Source: Alphaproteobacteria bacterium (GTDB lineage: Bacteria; Pseudomonadota; Alphaproteobacteria; UBA7985; JAUIBT01). Taken from it: a stretch of DNA of 64,000 bases. This document shows positions 8,865 through 16,937 of this stretch, piece by piece (position 1 is the stretch's first letter; every line of letters begins with the position of its first letter). The position numbers and the translations under genes are program-made. A model generated the notes under the pieces. That model worked only from the letters and a program-made list of their open reading frames with translations. It searched no databases and was not told where the DNA came from. The stretch is from contig JAUIBT010000008.1 of NCBI GenBank assembly GCA_030428255.1, positions 1-64,000 of the forward strand. The letters run 5' to 3'.

Positions 8865-9291
8865 TCCCGCAAACCCCGCAGGTGGATTTGCGGTTGGGAA
8901 CATGCAAACCCCGCAGGTGGATTTGCGGCGGATTGTTGTTGGCGCCGCGCCGCAGTGACCACCCGCTGCTCTGATAGGCTGTGGCATGGCAAGTCGAGTC
9001 ATAGTCCGGTCCGGCATGGAGCGACGCGGCTTGATCCCGCAATCACCGCAGGTGGATTTGCGGTAGCGAACACGCAAACCCCGCAGGTGGATTTGCGGTA
9101 GCGAACACGCAAACCCCGCAGGTGGATTTGCGGCGGATTGTTGTTGGCGCCGCGCCGCAGTGACCACCCGCTGCTCTGATAGGCTGTGGCATGGCAAGTC
9201 GAGTCATAGTCCGGTCCGGCATGGAGCGACGCGGCTTGGCCCCCGCAATCACCGCAGGTGGATTTGCGTTAGCGAGCACGCAAACCCCGCA
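8857..9291. repeat. composite repeat array: 26-bp palindromic unit on a 35-bp period inside a 205-bp tandem
   Basis: A 26-base unit with outer arms CGCAAA and TTTGCG (core CCCCGCAGGTGGA) occurs at 8868, 8903, 9038, 9073, 9108 and 9244, with a cut-off copy at 9279. Within each cluster the starts are exactly 35 bases apart because the 9-base linkers are nearly identical (TAGCGAACA type). The clusters are separated by a conserved stretch of about 110 bases (8929-9037 and 9134-9243), so 8904-9108 and 9109-9291 form a near-identical 205-base tandem. The element begins inside the end of the ATPase gene (GCGGCTTGATCCCGCAA at 8857). The spacers are identical rather than unique, so this is not CRISPR; a REP/BIME-like element is the best guess. 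The rest of the gap to 9340 holds nothing I recognise. Confidence 0.88.
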
Positions 9292-9339
9292 TAGGTGCGC
9301 TGGCGTCTTGGCCTGCCCTGCGAGAGCGTGGGCTTTGCG

Positions 9340-10584
9340 CTAGATTGCAGCTCCCGACGGTGCCCGCGCGCCGCTGACGGCCCAAGCGCCTAACAAGGGC
9401 CCGGGGGCCAAGGCGACCAGAGCCCACTCGATGGGCACAAAGCTCACGAGCCAACCAATCATGGTGATGCTGATCAGCGTAATGCTGAAGCCCAGCGAAT
9501 TAACCATGGTCAAGGCCGAGCCCAGGTAGGCGGGCGGGGCGGTCTTGGCGTTGATGGTCGAGAGCTGCGGTGAGTCGGCGGCGCAGGCGCCTCCCCAAAT
9601 TAGCAGGAAGACGAAAAACAAGCCTAAGGGCATAAAGGGGGTCAAGGGCGCAGCTAGGCAGCAAACGCCCGAGGCGGCCAAGAACAGCTGCGCGACCCGC
9701 GCGCTGCCGCGCTTTTGCGCGATCCAGCCCCCCAGGACGCCAACGGGCGCGCCGACAGCGATGGCCAAAAAGGACCAGAGCGCAATGGTCTCGCCGCCCA
9801 GCGCGCGCTGGGCAAAAACGGCGGTGATCAGCACCGGGAAATAGGCCCAAAGCGCGTACAGCTCCCACATATGCCCAAAATACCCCAAGCTCGCGCGCCG
9901 AAACGCGGGCTCTCGGAAGGCGGCCACCACGGCTTTGGGGTCAAAGCGTGCGCCTCGTTTGGCAAAGGGCCCCAGCGGCACCAGCGCGAACAACAGCGCA
10001 CCGCCCGCAAAGCTGACCAGCGCCACCAGCACGATCACTTGTTGCCAGTCGGTGTCTGCCAAAGCCCCGCGTAACAAGTGGGGCAGTGCGGTGCCGACCA
10101 TCAGCGCACCGACCAGCAGGCTCATGGCAACGCTCAACCCCTTGTCAAACCAACTGGCCGCCAGCTTCATGCCCACTGGGTAAATCCCAGCGATGAAGAA
10201 CCCGGTAGCGAAACGCAGCGCCAGGAACAAGCCGGGCTGGTGATCCAAAACGGTGAGCGCCAAGGTCGCGCTGCCCGCCAACAGGCAGGACAGCAAGAAC
10301 ACCAGGCGGCTGGGCAGGCGGTCAGACAGCGATAGCGCGGCAAAGACCAAGGTTCCCAGAATAAAGCCAAGCTGAACCGCCAAGGTGACATGCGCCAAAA
10401 AGGCATCGGGCAAGCCCCAAGCGGCAATAAGGTCGCCCATAACCGCGTTGCCTGCGAACCATTGGGCTGTGCCAGCGACCTGCGCGACAACGATAACCGC
10501 CAGCAAGACCGCAGCGGGAAGGGAAGCGGCGGGCGCTTGGCCAGTCGTTGTTTGGGCGGCGGGTGCTTTGGAGGTTTCGGTCAT
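9340..10584 (-). CDS. MFS transporter
   Basis: Major facilitator superfamily carrier, about 415 residues from the ATG at 10584, with about twelve hydrophobic segments. The second and third helices carry the family layout (AQWFAGNAVMGDLIAAWGLPDAFLAHVTLAVQ, then a short loop with LSDRLPSRL resembling the MFS loop 2-3 motif). The N-terminal 20 residues are Ala/Thr/Gln-rich and cytosolic. The 19 upstream in-frame residues from 10641 are not conserved-looking. There is no good Shine-Dalgarno. The gene faces the ABC operon across the repeat array and is divergent from the sorbosone-dehydrogenase-like gene. Substrate unknown; the CynX/NreB-like layout is only a weak hint. Confidence 0.85.
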   Translation of the reverse strand: MTETSKAPAAQTTTGQAPAASLPAAVLLAVIVVAQVAGTAQWFAGNAVMGDLIAAWGLPDAFLAHVTLAVQLGFILGTLVFAALSLSDRLPSRLVFLLSCLLAGSATLALTVLDHQPGLFLALRFATGFFIAGIYPVGMKLAASWFDKGLSVAMSLLVGALMVGTALPHLLRGALADTDWQQVIVLVALVSFAGGALLFALVPLGPFAKRGARFDPKAVVAAFREPAFRRASLGYFGHMWELYALWAYFPVLITAVFAQRALGGETIALWSFLAIAVGAPVGVLGGWIAQKRGSARVAQLFLAASGVCCLAAPLTPFMPLGLFFVFLLIWGGACAADSPQLSTINAKTAPPAYLGSALTMVNSLGFSITLISITMIGWLVSFVPIEWALVALAPGPLLGAWAVSGARAPSGAAI

Positions 10585-10773
10585 GGCGGGCTCGTTTGAT
10601 CGCAGGAAGCCCCAGCCTAGACGAGCTTTGGCGTCTGGCAAGCCGAACGGGGACCGCTCGCGAGAAAATGTGCTGGCGTCGCTTTAAGAGCAACGGGCAG
10701 GGACCAGGGCAAGGCCTGGTTCTTGCCCGCGTCTTGGGGTAGGCTGGCAAGCCTCATTGAAAGGACAACTGCC

Positions 10774-12345
10774 ATGCCAACGCTGGGACTAAGACCTGCC
10801 TTGAGCTTTGTCGTTTTTGCGGCGATCCTGCTGTTTGCGGGCGACATCGGTCAACCTGCGGCAGCCAAGGACTATGGGCGCAACAAGATGCGCTGCGGGC
10901 CCTTTGTGCGCGTGGCGGTCTCCACGGCCCCGGGGCTTTGCCTCGGATTGGTAGCACAAGACGTAAAGGGCATGCGGTTTCCGCGCACCGTGATTGAAAT
11001 CGAGCCGGGTATTTTCTGGCTCACCGATATGGGTGGCTGGAACCCGAACCGGGGCAAGTTGTGGCGGATGAACCTTCGCGACCCCAAGGCGCCGCGCTTT
11101 CGCGTTCTTGACCAAGACTTGGACCGCCCGCACGGCCTAGTGCGCGGCGATGACGGGCGGGTTTATCTGGGGACGGCAGGCGCGGTGTGGGGCTATGATC
11201 CCAAGGACACGCGCCCGCAGGACAGCAAGCGCAAGGTGGTGAGCGGGCTGCCGACCAAAGGACGCCACCCCCTCACCAACTTGGCTTATGACCCGGCCGG
11301 GGCGCTGATCATCAACGTTGGCGCGCCCAGCGATCATTGCGAGCTGGATCCGGACAAGCCCAACACCGTCGCTGCGCCCTGTCCCAGCTCTGAGGGGAAA
11401 CGGCCAGAAGCAGCGCTGTATCGCGCGCGCATTCAAGGCGATACGGTTGCCCCACCCCAACTCTTGGCCGAAGGTCTGCGCAACTCGATGGCGTTGGCGT
11501 TTCACCCGCGAACCGGCCTGCTGCTTCAGGCCGAAAACAGCATCGACTATAAAGAGCCCGACCAGCCCAAAGAGGAGCTGAACGTCATTGAACCCGGCGC
11601 GCACTACGGCTGGCCCTATTGCATTGAGGACCAAAAGCCAGCCCGGCACTATCGCAAGCAGCGGGGCCTTGACTGCAGCACGACCCAAGCGCCGATCCGC
11701 TTGCTGCCCGCACATGCTGCACCTCTGGGGCTGGTGTTTTCGGGAGCCAAGGGGCTGAAAGGATACGCGCAGCATTGGCTGATTGGCTACCACGGCTATC
11801 GCGACACTGGCCACCGCATCGTCGCCATTGAGGCGGATGCGACGGGGCAGCCGACGGGCAAGCTCACGGAGCTGGTCTTCAACTGGCACAAGCGGCCCGG
11901 TTTGCACCCGCGCGGCGCGCCCGTGGCCCTCAATTTTGACCACCAAGGCTGGCTGTGGATGGCTGACGATCGCAACAAGGCGATTTTGGTCTTGATGGCC
12001 GACGGGCAAGCGGCGAGCGCCGCTGCGTCCAAGCTGGAGCAGGCGAAGACCCCCAACCTAGAGCCGTTGGCCAGCAGCACAGCCTGGCAAAGCTTCTATC
12101 GCGAGACTCTGGTACCGCGCTGTGGTCGCTGCCATGGGGCATTGCTGGGGGGCGATGCATGGCGCGCGCTGGAACAGTTGGTGCGTGAGGACTGGCTGAG
12201 GCCGGAGGCGCCCGAACAAGGCCTTGTCTACCAGGCGATTTTGGGCCTCGAGGGCCAGGCCCTTATGCCGCCGCCCAAGGGCCTGTCGGCCAAACGCCGC
12301 GAATCATGGCGGCAAGCCTTGCTGTCCCTTCGGCTCGATCTCTAA
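10774..12345 (+). CDS. exported PQQ-type sugar (sorbosone/glucose) dehydrogenase-like protein with c-type haem motif
   Basis: The protein is about 523 residues, starting at the ATG at 10774 with GAAAGGA 9 bases upstream. A signal peptide (LSFVVFAAILLFAGDIGQPAAA) directs it to the periplasm. The body resembles the six-bladed propeller of soluble glucose/L-sorbosone dehydrogenases, with RPHGLVRGDDGRVYLGT, NLAYDPAGALIINVG, ENSIDYKEPDQPKEELNVI and GAHYGWPYC in the usual order. Residues about 450-520 carry CGRCH, a single c-type haem attachment site, with a downstream Met (ALMPPP) as a possible axial ligand. A fused cytochrome would let the enzyme pass electrons on directly. The acceptor and sugar are inference. 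It is divergent from the MFS gene. Confidence 0.82.
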   Translation: MPTLGLRPALSFVVFAAILLFAGDIGQPAAAKDYGRNKMRCGPFVRVAVSTAPGLCLGLVAQDVKGMRFPRTVIEIEPGIFWLTDMGGWNPNRGKLWRMNLRDPKAPRFRVLDQDLDRPHGLVRGDDGRVYLGTAGAVWGYDPKDTRPQDSKRKVVSGLPTKGRHPLTNLAYDPAGALIINVGAPSDHCELDPDKPNTVAAPCPSSEGKRPEAALYRARIQGDTVAPPQLLAEGLRNSMALAFHPRTGLLLQAENSIDYKEPDQPKEELNVIEPGAHYGWPYCIEDQKPARHYRKQRGLDCSTTQAPIRLLPAHAAPLGLVFSGAKGLKGYAQHWLIGYHGYRDTGHRIVAIEADATGQPTGKLTELVFNWHKRPGLHPRGAPVALNFDHQGWLWMADDRNKAILVLMADGQAASAAASKLEQAKTPNLEPLASSTAWQSFYRETLVPRCGRCHGALLGGDAWRALEQLVREDWLRPEAPEQGLVYQAILGLEGQALMPPPKGLSAKRRESWRQALLSLRLDL

Positions 12346-12363
12346 AGCGCTGAGGCGCCTGAA

Positions 12364-12408
12364 TTTCTCTCAGCTGTGTTTCTCTTAACTGAGTTTCCCT
12401 CAACGGAG
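12364..12408 (+). repeat. three 15-bp imperfect tandem repeats
   Basis: Units at 12364, 12379 and 12394 share the pattern TTTC(T/C)CT(C/T)A(G/A)C(T/G)G(T/A)G, just after the stop of the dehydrogenase-like gene. On the minus strand they would read LRETQ LRETQ LREIQ, but there is no supporting gene. Confidence 0.7.
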
Positions 12409-12555
12409 GGTCGCAAAAGGCGAGCGCCTTACGCAGAGGTATACGTTCGCACATCTTAAGGTTGTGGATGAATTCTTGTTCGCTTTCAGGGCTTTATTTC
12501 ACGGCCGGGGATCGTTAGGTTGCACAATCAGAATCGTGCCAATTGAGACAACCTT

Positions 12556-14943
12556 TTGCCTACCCCGCTCCTTTCTCGCGCGCTGCTCGTCGGCCTTGCA
12601 TGTCCCTTGCTGATCGCAACGGCGACTGCCGGGGCCTGGGCAGCTATAGGAGAGGTGGATCGGCCGGTTCAGACACAGCAAGATTTGACAGGGCTGCTTG
12701 CCCAAACCGCACCGCAACAGCAAAGCGTTGATCAAGCCAAGTTGGCCAGCATAGTGGCGCGGGTCTGCCCGACTCTGGAGGCCTGTCAACAGGGCTTGGC
12801 GGGGCTTTTGATCCGCCTCAACGTTGTGCAGCAGCAGCTCATTGCCAGCCAGGAGCAGGTCAACCAGTTCAGCCAAGCGGCGCAAAATGCCGAGGCGGCG
12901 CGACAGGACCTGGAACAAGGCCAAGCCCGTGTCGGGGGCGCCGACCAGGCGGATATGCAAGAGCAGCTCGACTTCAAAGACGCCGAAATCCAGCGGTTGA
13001 CCCAGGCACGCGACGAAGCCTTGAGCAAACTCACCCAGGTCGCCGAGCTCGCGCAGGAGCAAGCGCGCCAGGCTCAGGCCCTGGGGCAGCAAGTCAAAGA
13101 CTTGCAGGTGCAGATTCGCCAATTGCGGTTTGCGCGCGGCGAGACGGGCGAAACAAGCGCTGGCGCGAGCACGCTTGATCCCCTGACATCGCCAACCTCT
13201 GAGGACGCGACACGCGAGCAAGAGCTGCAACGCCTGTTCATGGAACGCGATGAGCTGTTGGCGGAACTTCGTCGGCTCAAGCAAGAGCTAAACGGCGATG
13301 CCCCCACGCCAACTCTGGGACAGCGCTCGCTGTTTGCGGTGCAGGAGCTGGAGCGGCTAAAGAAGGAGCTGGACCTGCTGACGGAAAACAACGTTCGCCA
13401 GGAACAGGAGCTTGCCGCCAGCCGCGTGCGGATTTCCAGACAGCAAAAGAGCATGGAAGACGCTCAGCGCACGATCATGACCTTGAGCCAAGAACGCGAC
13501 GCACTGTTGGCGCAGGTGGGCCAGGACGGTACCAGCGGGCTGGAAGGTGCCGCTCAAAATGTCGATCAGCGGGCCTTGACCGACCGTTTGGCAGAACTGA
13601 CCGGCGAGCTTGACCAAGCGCGCGCACGGATCGCGGATTTGCGCCAGGAAAATTCTAAGCTGGAAATCGCTCTTGAGGGATCGGCGGGCACGGGCGCGCA
13701 GGCGGCGGCCAACGATCGGGAGTTGTCGGATCTGCAAGGGCGACTGCAGGCCATGCAGGCCGACAAGGCGGCCCTGGAACGTCAACTTATAAAGCTGGAA
13801 GAAGGGCGTCGCAGCAGCCGTGATGACATGGCCGCGCTGACGGCTGCTCTGCAAGACCGCGACCAGACCATTGCCGCGCTGCAAGACCAGGTGCTGCGTT
13901 TGCAAAACCAGGGACAGAGCGGGGCTGACAGCGCGGCTGCCTTGCAGCAAGCCGAGGCCGCGTTGCGCGACGAGCGCGCCGCACGGGTCCAAGAACGCAG
14001 TGAGTTTGAAGGCTTGCTTGCGAACCTTGGCAGCCAAAACCAAGAGTTGGAGCAGGCTCTTGCAAGCTTGAGGGCGGCAAACGACGAGGAGCGACGCGGC
14101 TTGGTGGCCGAAATCACGCGCTTGAGCGACGAGCTTAGCCAGTTGCGCTCGCTGGCCGACCTGCAACAAGCGCAGAGCGGTGAGCAGCAGGGCGCGGTCG
14201 CGCGCTTGACCCAAGCTCTGGAGGATGCTGAGCAGCGGCACAGCGCTCAATTGGACCTGCTGGGGCGTGCGGAAGATGAGATCAAGGCCTTGCTGGCCGA
14301 TCTGAATCTGGCGCGCACCGCTGTGGCCGACAGCCAAGCCCAGCGCCAAAAGGCCATCAATGATGCGCTGGAACTGCGTCGCCTGCTTGACGACCTGATT
14401 CAAGATCGTGATCGCTTGGCGCAGGAGGTGGCGCGCCTGAAGCAAAGCAGTGAGCGCGAGGCGCATCAACAAGCACAGCTAGCGGCCAGTCAACAGGCCT
14501 TTCGCGAAGTCGAAGCCGACCGTGATCGCTTGCGCGCGCTGTTGGCCGATAAGCAACGCGAAGCCTTGGAACTCAGCCGTCAGTTGCAGCGCCGTCAGGC
14601 CGTGATCGACGCGCAGACCGCCGTTGGGCGCAACTATGATCTTTTGGTGGTCCAGCTCAACGATGCTGAAGCCGAGCTGGTGCTGGCACGCATGCAGATT
14701 TCATCCATGCAACAGAGATTGGCGACACTGGATCAGCAGGACTCAGCAATGGGCGCGACGGCTCAGCCGCAACCCGTTCCCCAAGCACAGAGCAGCTTGC
14801 AGCCGTGCAACGCGGCCCCAACCGCTGGCGGGCAGCCCTTGGTCCCTGAGAGCCCCGTTCAAAACGAGATTTTACAGGCCGACCCCAACGTGGACGCTCG
14901 CACGCTTCGCCTGCTTGAAGAGCTGCGCCGCATCGGGCGCTAA
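12556..14943 (+). CDS. large exported coiled-coil protein, function unknown
   Basis: A 795-residue protein starting at TTG 12556; no ATG in frame lies before the signal peptide, and the ribosome site is weak, so the start is uncertain. The first 30 residues (LLSRALLVGLACPLLIATATAGAWA) look like a signal peptide. Residues about 60-690 are almost entirely Gln/Glu/Ala/Leu/Arg-rich with heptad spacing, typical of long coiled coils (for example the DRLAELTGELDQARARIADL region). The tail from about 725 is Pro/Gln-rich and ends LRLLEELRRIGR. Two cysteines (VCPTLEAC, about residues 74-81) may form a disulphide. I recognise no enzymatic domain. It could be an envelope-organising or scaffold protein; no neighbour explains it. 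Confidence 0.8.
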   Translation: MPTPLLSRALLVGLACPLLIATATAGAWAAIGEVDRPVQTQQDLTGLLAQTAPQQQSVDQAKLASIVARVCPTLEACQQGLAGLLIRLNVVQQQLIASQEQVNQFSQAAQNAEAARQDLEQGQARVGGADQADMQEQLDFKDAEIQRLTQARDEALSKLTQVAELAQEQARQAQALGQQVKDLQVQIRQLRFARGETGETSAGASTLDPLTSPTSEDATREQELQRLFMERDELLAELRRLKQELNGDAPTPTLGQRSLFAVQELERLKKELDLLTENNVRQEQELAASRVRISRQQKSMEDAQRTIMTLSQERDALLAQVGQDGTSGLEGAAQNVDQRALTDRLAELTGELDQARARIADLRQENSKLEIALEGSAGTGAQAAANDRELSDLQGRLQAMQADKAALERQLIKLEEGRRSSRDDMAALTAALQDRDQTIAALQDQVLRLQNQGQSGADSAAALQQAEAALRDERAARVQERSEFEGLLANLGSQNQELEQALASLRAANDEERRGLVAEITRLSDELSQLRSLADLQQAQSGEQQGAVARLTQALEDAEQRHSAQLDLLGRAEDEIKALLADLNLARTAVADSQAQRQKAINDALELRRLLDDLIQDRDRLAQEVARLKQSSEREAHQQAQLAASQQAFREVEADRDRLRALLADKQREALELSRQLQRRQAVIDAQTAVGRNYDLLVVQLNDAEAELVLARMQISSMQQRLATLDQQDSAMGATAQPQPVPQAQSSLQPCNAAPTAGGQPLVPESPVQNEILQADPNVDARTLRLLEELRRIGR

Positions 14944-15094
14944 AGCGCAGCCCGAGCAGTCGCCTGCATTGTGCCAAAGATCTTCGCGGTACATTTGCTT
15001 TAAAGTCAAATGGTTAGAGCGCATTAAGCGAATGCAATTCAACGAAATGCACTTTGGTACGAAGGGCAAGCTGCCTAGCGGCGTCCCATGTTGC

Positions 15095-15149
15095 CCTGAT
15101 GCTCCCCTGATGCTCCCCTGATGCTCTCCTGGTGCTCGCCTGATACTCC
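15095..15149 (+). repeat. 11-bp tandem repeat, five copies
   Basis: Five 11-base units of CCTGATGCTCC type start at 15095, 15106, 15117, 15128 and 15139, in the gap between the coiled-coil gene and the lipoprotein gene. Units 3-5 carry one or two substitutions. The period is about one helical turn. Confidence 0.8.
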
Positions 15150-15167
15150 CCTGGGTGATGCCCTGGC

Positions 15168-15533
15168 TCAACAGTTGTCCACACAGACCCGCTTGGGATA
15201 CCAGCCATAGTCGGCCATGCAGGCCACCATCCTGCCTTGCTCGATTGACGAGCTGCGGTCGCTGACCGCCCAAGGGTCATAGTAGGGGTCGCTGGTATTC
15301 TTGGCGCTGTCTTGCGGCCAATCGGTCTCCAGCTCGATGCGGCTGCGCTCGGCTTCGGCTATGGGCTTACAGATGGCCAGCGCTGCGTCTTGGTTGGTCT
15401 GAACTTGGCCCGGGACAGGCAGCCACTCGGTCTTATAGACCGGAAACACGCCGCAAGCGCTCAGGGCCAAACCAGCCGCCACCGCCAAGCCGATGACAAG
15501 GCGGGTCCGTCGGGTGTAGAGAAACCTTTGCAT
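15168..15533 (-). CDS. small lipoprotein, function unknown
   Basis: A 121-residue protein. Residues 1-27 are a lipoprotein signal (RRTR, then LVIGLAVAAGLALSAC) with lipobox LSAC, so Cys27 should be acylated and the protein membrane-anchored. The mature part is short, with four more Cys (ICKP, VACM, RVCVDNC) that could form disulphides, and a Trp/Tyr-rich C-terminal half (DPYYDPWAV, DYGWYPKR). I do not recognise a family. It is followed on the minus strand by the 11-bp repeat array. The upstream aminotransferase gene ends 3 bases before this gene begins in the same direction, so the two may be co-transcribed. Confidence 0.75.
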   Translation of the reverse strand: MQRFLYTRRTRLVIGLAVAAGLALSACGVFPVYKTEWLPVPGQVQTNQDAALAICKPIAEAERSRIELETDWPQDSAKNTSDPYYDPWAVSDRSSSIEQGRMVACMADYGWYPKRVCVDNC

Positions 15534-15536
15534 GGA

Positions 15537-16730
15537 TCAGTCCTCAGCATTCATCACCGCCAGCAGGCCGCGCGCCAGGGGCTCGGCTTGGTCTGCGCGC
15601 AGACCGGCCAGGTTCATGCGTCCATTGCCGACCAGGTAGATAGCGTGCTCATCGCGCAGGCAGGCGACCTGCTCAGCGCTGATGCCCAGGGTCGAGAACA
15701 TGCCGCGCTGCTGAGCGATGAAGTCAAAGCGATCTGAGTTGGACAGGCTGCGCAGTTGATCGGCCAGCGCCTGGCGCGCGCCTTGGATCTGCAGCCGCAT
15801 GGCCTCGACTTCTTCGCGCCAAGACTGCTCCAAGGCGACGTCACTCAGGATTTCGCGCACCACCTCAGCGCCGTGCGCCGGGGGCATGGAGACCGCCAGG
15901 CGGGTGCGAGAAATGAGCAAATCGCGCATGGCCGAGGTTGATGCGGCGTTCGCGCCGATCAAGATCGCCGCACCAATCCGGTCGCGGTAGAGGCCGAAAT
16001 TCTTAGAGCATGAGGCGGAGATCAGCATCTCAGGCAGGTGGCTGGCCATGTGGCGCAGCCCGGCGGCGTCAGCCTCGAGCCCCAGCCCGAAGCCCTGGTA
16101 CGCCAGGTCGATGAAGGGCAAAAAACCTTGCGCCAGCGCCATGTCGGTCAGGCGGTGCCAATCCTCCAGCTCCAGATCGGCACCGGTGGGGTTGTGGCAG
16201 CAGCCGTGCAGCAACACGATTTCGCCCTTGCCGGCTTTGGCGAGCGCTGCGAACATTTGTTCCTTGAGCAAGCTCTGGCTGCCAAAGTCGAAATAGGGGT
16301 AGGTTTCCAGGCTGAGGCCCGCGGTGGCTAGCGTCGGGGCGTGGTTCGGCCAGGTGGGGCCGGGCAGCCAGACCCGCGCACCCGGCGCGCTGGCGTTCAA
16401 CATTTCGCCCATCAAGCGGATCGCTCCCGATCCGCCCGCAGTTTGCAGAGAAGCACAACGATCGCCCAGGTCCAGATCGCCGAAGACCACCCGCTTGATG
16501 GCCTCGTTGTAGGCCAGATCGCCCGCCATGCCGACGTAGGCTTTGGAGGTCTGCTGTTCCAGCAAACGACGCTCGGCGGCCTTGACCGCCTTGGGGATCG
16601 GTGTGTTGCCACTGTGATCCTTAAAAACGCCGATGCCAAGGTCCAGCTTGTGCGGGCGCTGATCGTCGCGATAAAGGCCCAAAACGGCCAAGATGGGATC
16701 AGGTGTGCCGGGCTTGAGGGACTCGAACAT
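15537..16730 (-). CDS. aromatic amino acid / aspartate aminotransferase (class I)
   Basis: A PLP-dependent class I transaminase of 397 residues, the normal family length. It would move an amino group between aspartate or an aromatic amino acid and 2-oxoglutarate in the cytosol. The N-terminus matches the AspC/TyrB family (PDPILAVLGLYRDDQRPHKLDLGIGVFKD), the substrate/PLP segment reads HGCCHNPTGADL, and the PLP lysine lies in SCSKNFGLYRDR. The C-terminus has QRGMFSTLGISAEQV and a final arginine-containing GRMNLAGL block. AspC and TyrB types cannot be separated from sequence alone. It is transcribed toward the small lipoprotein gene. Confidence 0.9.
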   Translation of the reverse strand: MFESLKPGTPDPILAVLGLYRDDQRPHKLDLGIGVFKDHSGNTPIPKAVKAAERRLLEQQTSKAYVGMAGDLAYNEAIKRVVFGDLDLGDRCASLQTAGGSGAIRLMGEMLNASAPGARVWLPGPTWPNHAPTLATAGLSLETYPYFDFGSQSLLKEQMFAALAKAGKGEIVLLHGCCHNPTGADLELEDWHRLTDMALAQGFLPFIDLAYQGFGLGLEADAAGLRHMASHLPEMLISASCSKNFGLYRDRIGAAILIGANAASTSAMRDLLISRTRLAVSMPPAHGAEVVREILSDVALEQSWREEVEAMRLQIQGARQALADQLRSLSNSDRFDFIAQQRGMFSTLGISAEQVACLRDEHAIYLVGNGRMNLAGLRADQAEPLARGLLAVMNAED

Positions 16731-16858
16731 GCGAGGTTTTCCTTCTTCGTGGAGCGTAGAACGCCATCATAAGAGCAGGCTTTTCAAAAGCAAAACGCTA
16801 ATACTTGGCATTGAAGTGCGAGCAAGAAACTTTGGTCGACGTCGGGGATGGCAGTCAC

Positions 16859-16892
16859 AAAAAACCCCAAGGGCCGCGCGGGCCCTCGGGGG
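16859..16892 (-). terminator. intrinsic terminator of purA
   Basis: On the minus strand CCCCGAGGGCCC and GGGCCCTTGGGG-like arms (core GGGCCC GCGC GGCCC, one mismatch) fold into a GC-rich hairpin followed by TTTTTT. It lies 45 bases after the purA stop. Confidence 0.85.
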
Positions 16893-16937
16893 GATTGGAG
16901 TTCTGTCCGCCGTCGCTATCGACAGCTTTGATGCACC

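Noticed and set aside
8868..9291. CRISPR-like array
   Set aside because: The repeats are regularly spaced, but the 9-base linkers are nearly identical and too short to be spacers, and there are no cas genes.
11137..12009. Minus-strand open frame opposite the sorbosone-dehydrogenase-like gene
   Set aside because: A GC-skew shadow frame; the plus-strand protein has clear family motifs throughout.
13357..14472. Long minus-strand open frame opposite the coiled-coil gene
   Set aside because: The Gln/Leu-rich translation mirrors the repeated coding strand; no motif or start site supports it.
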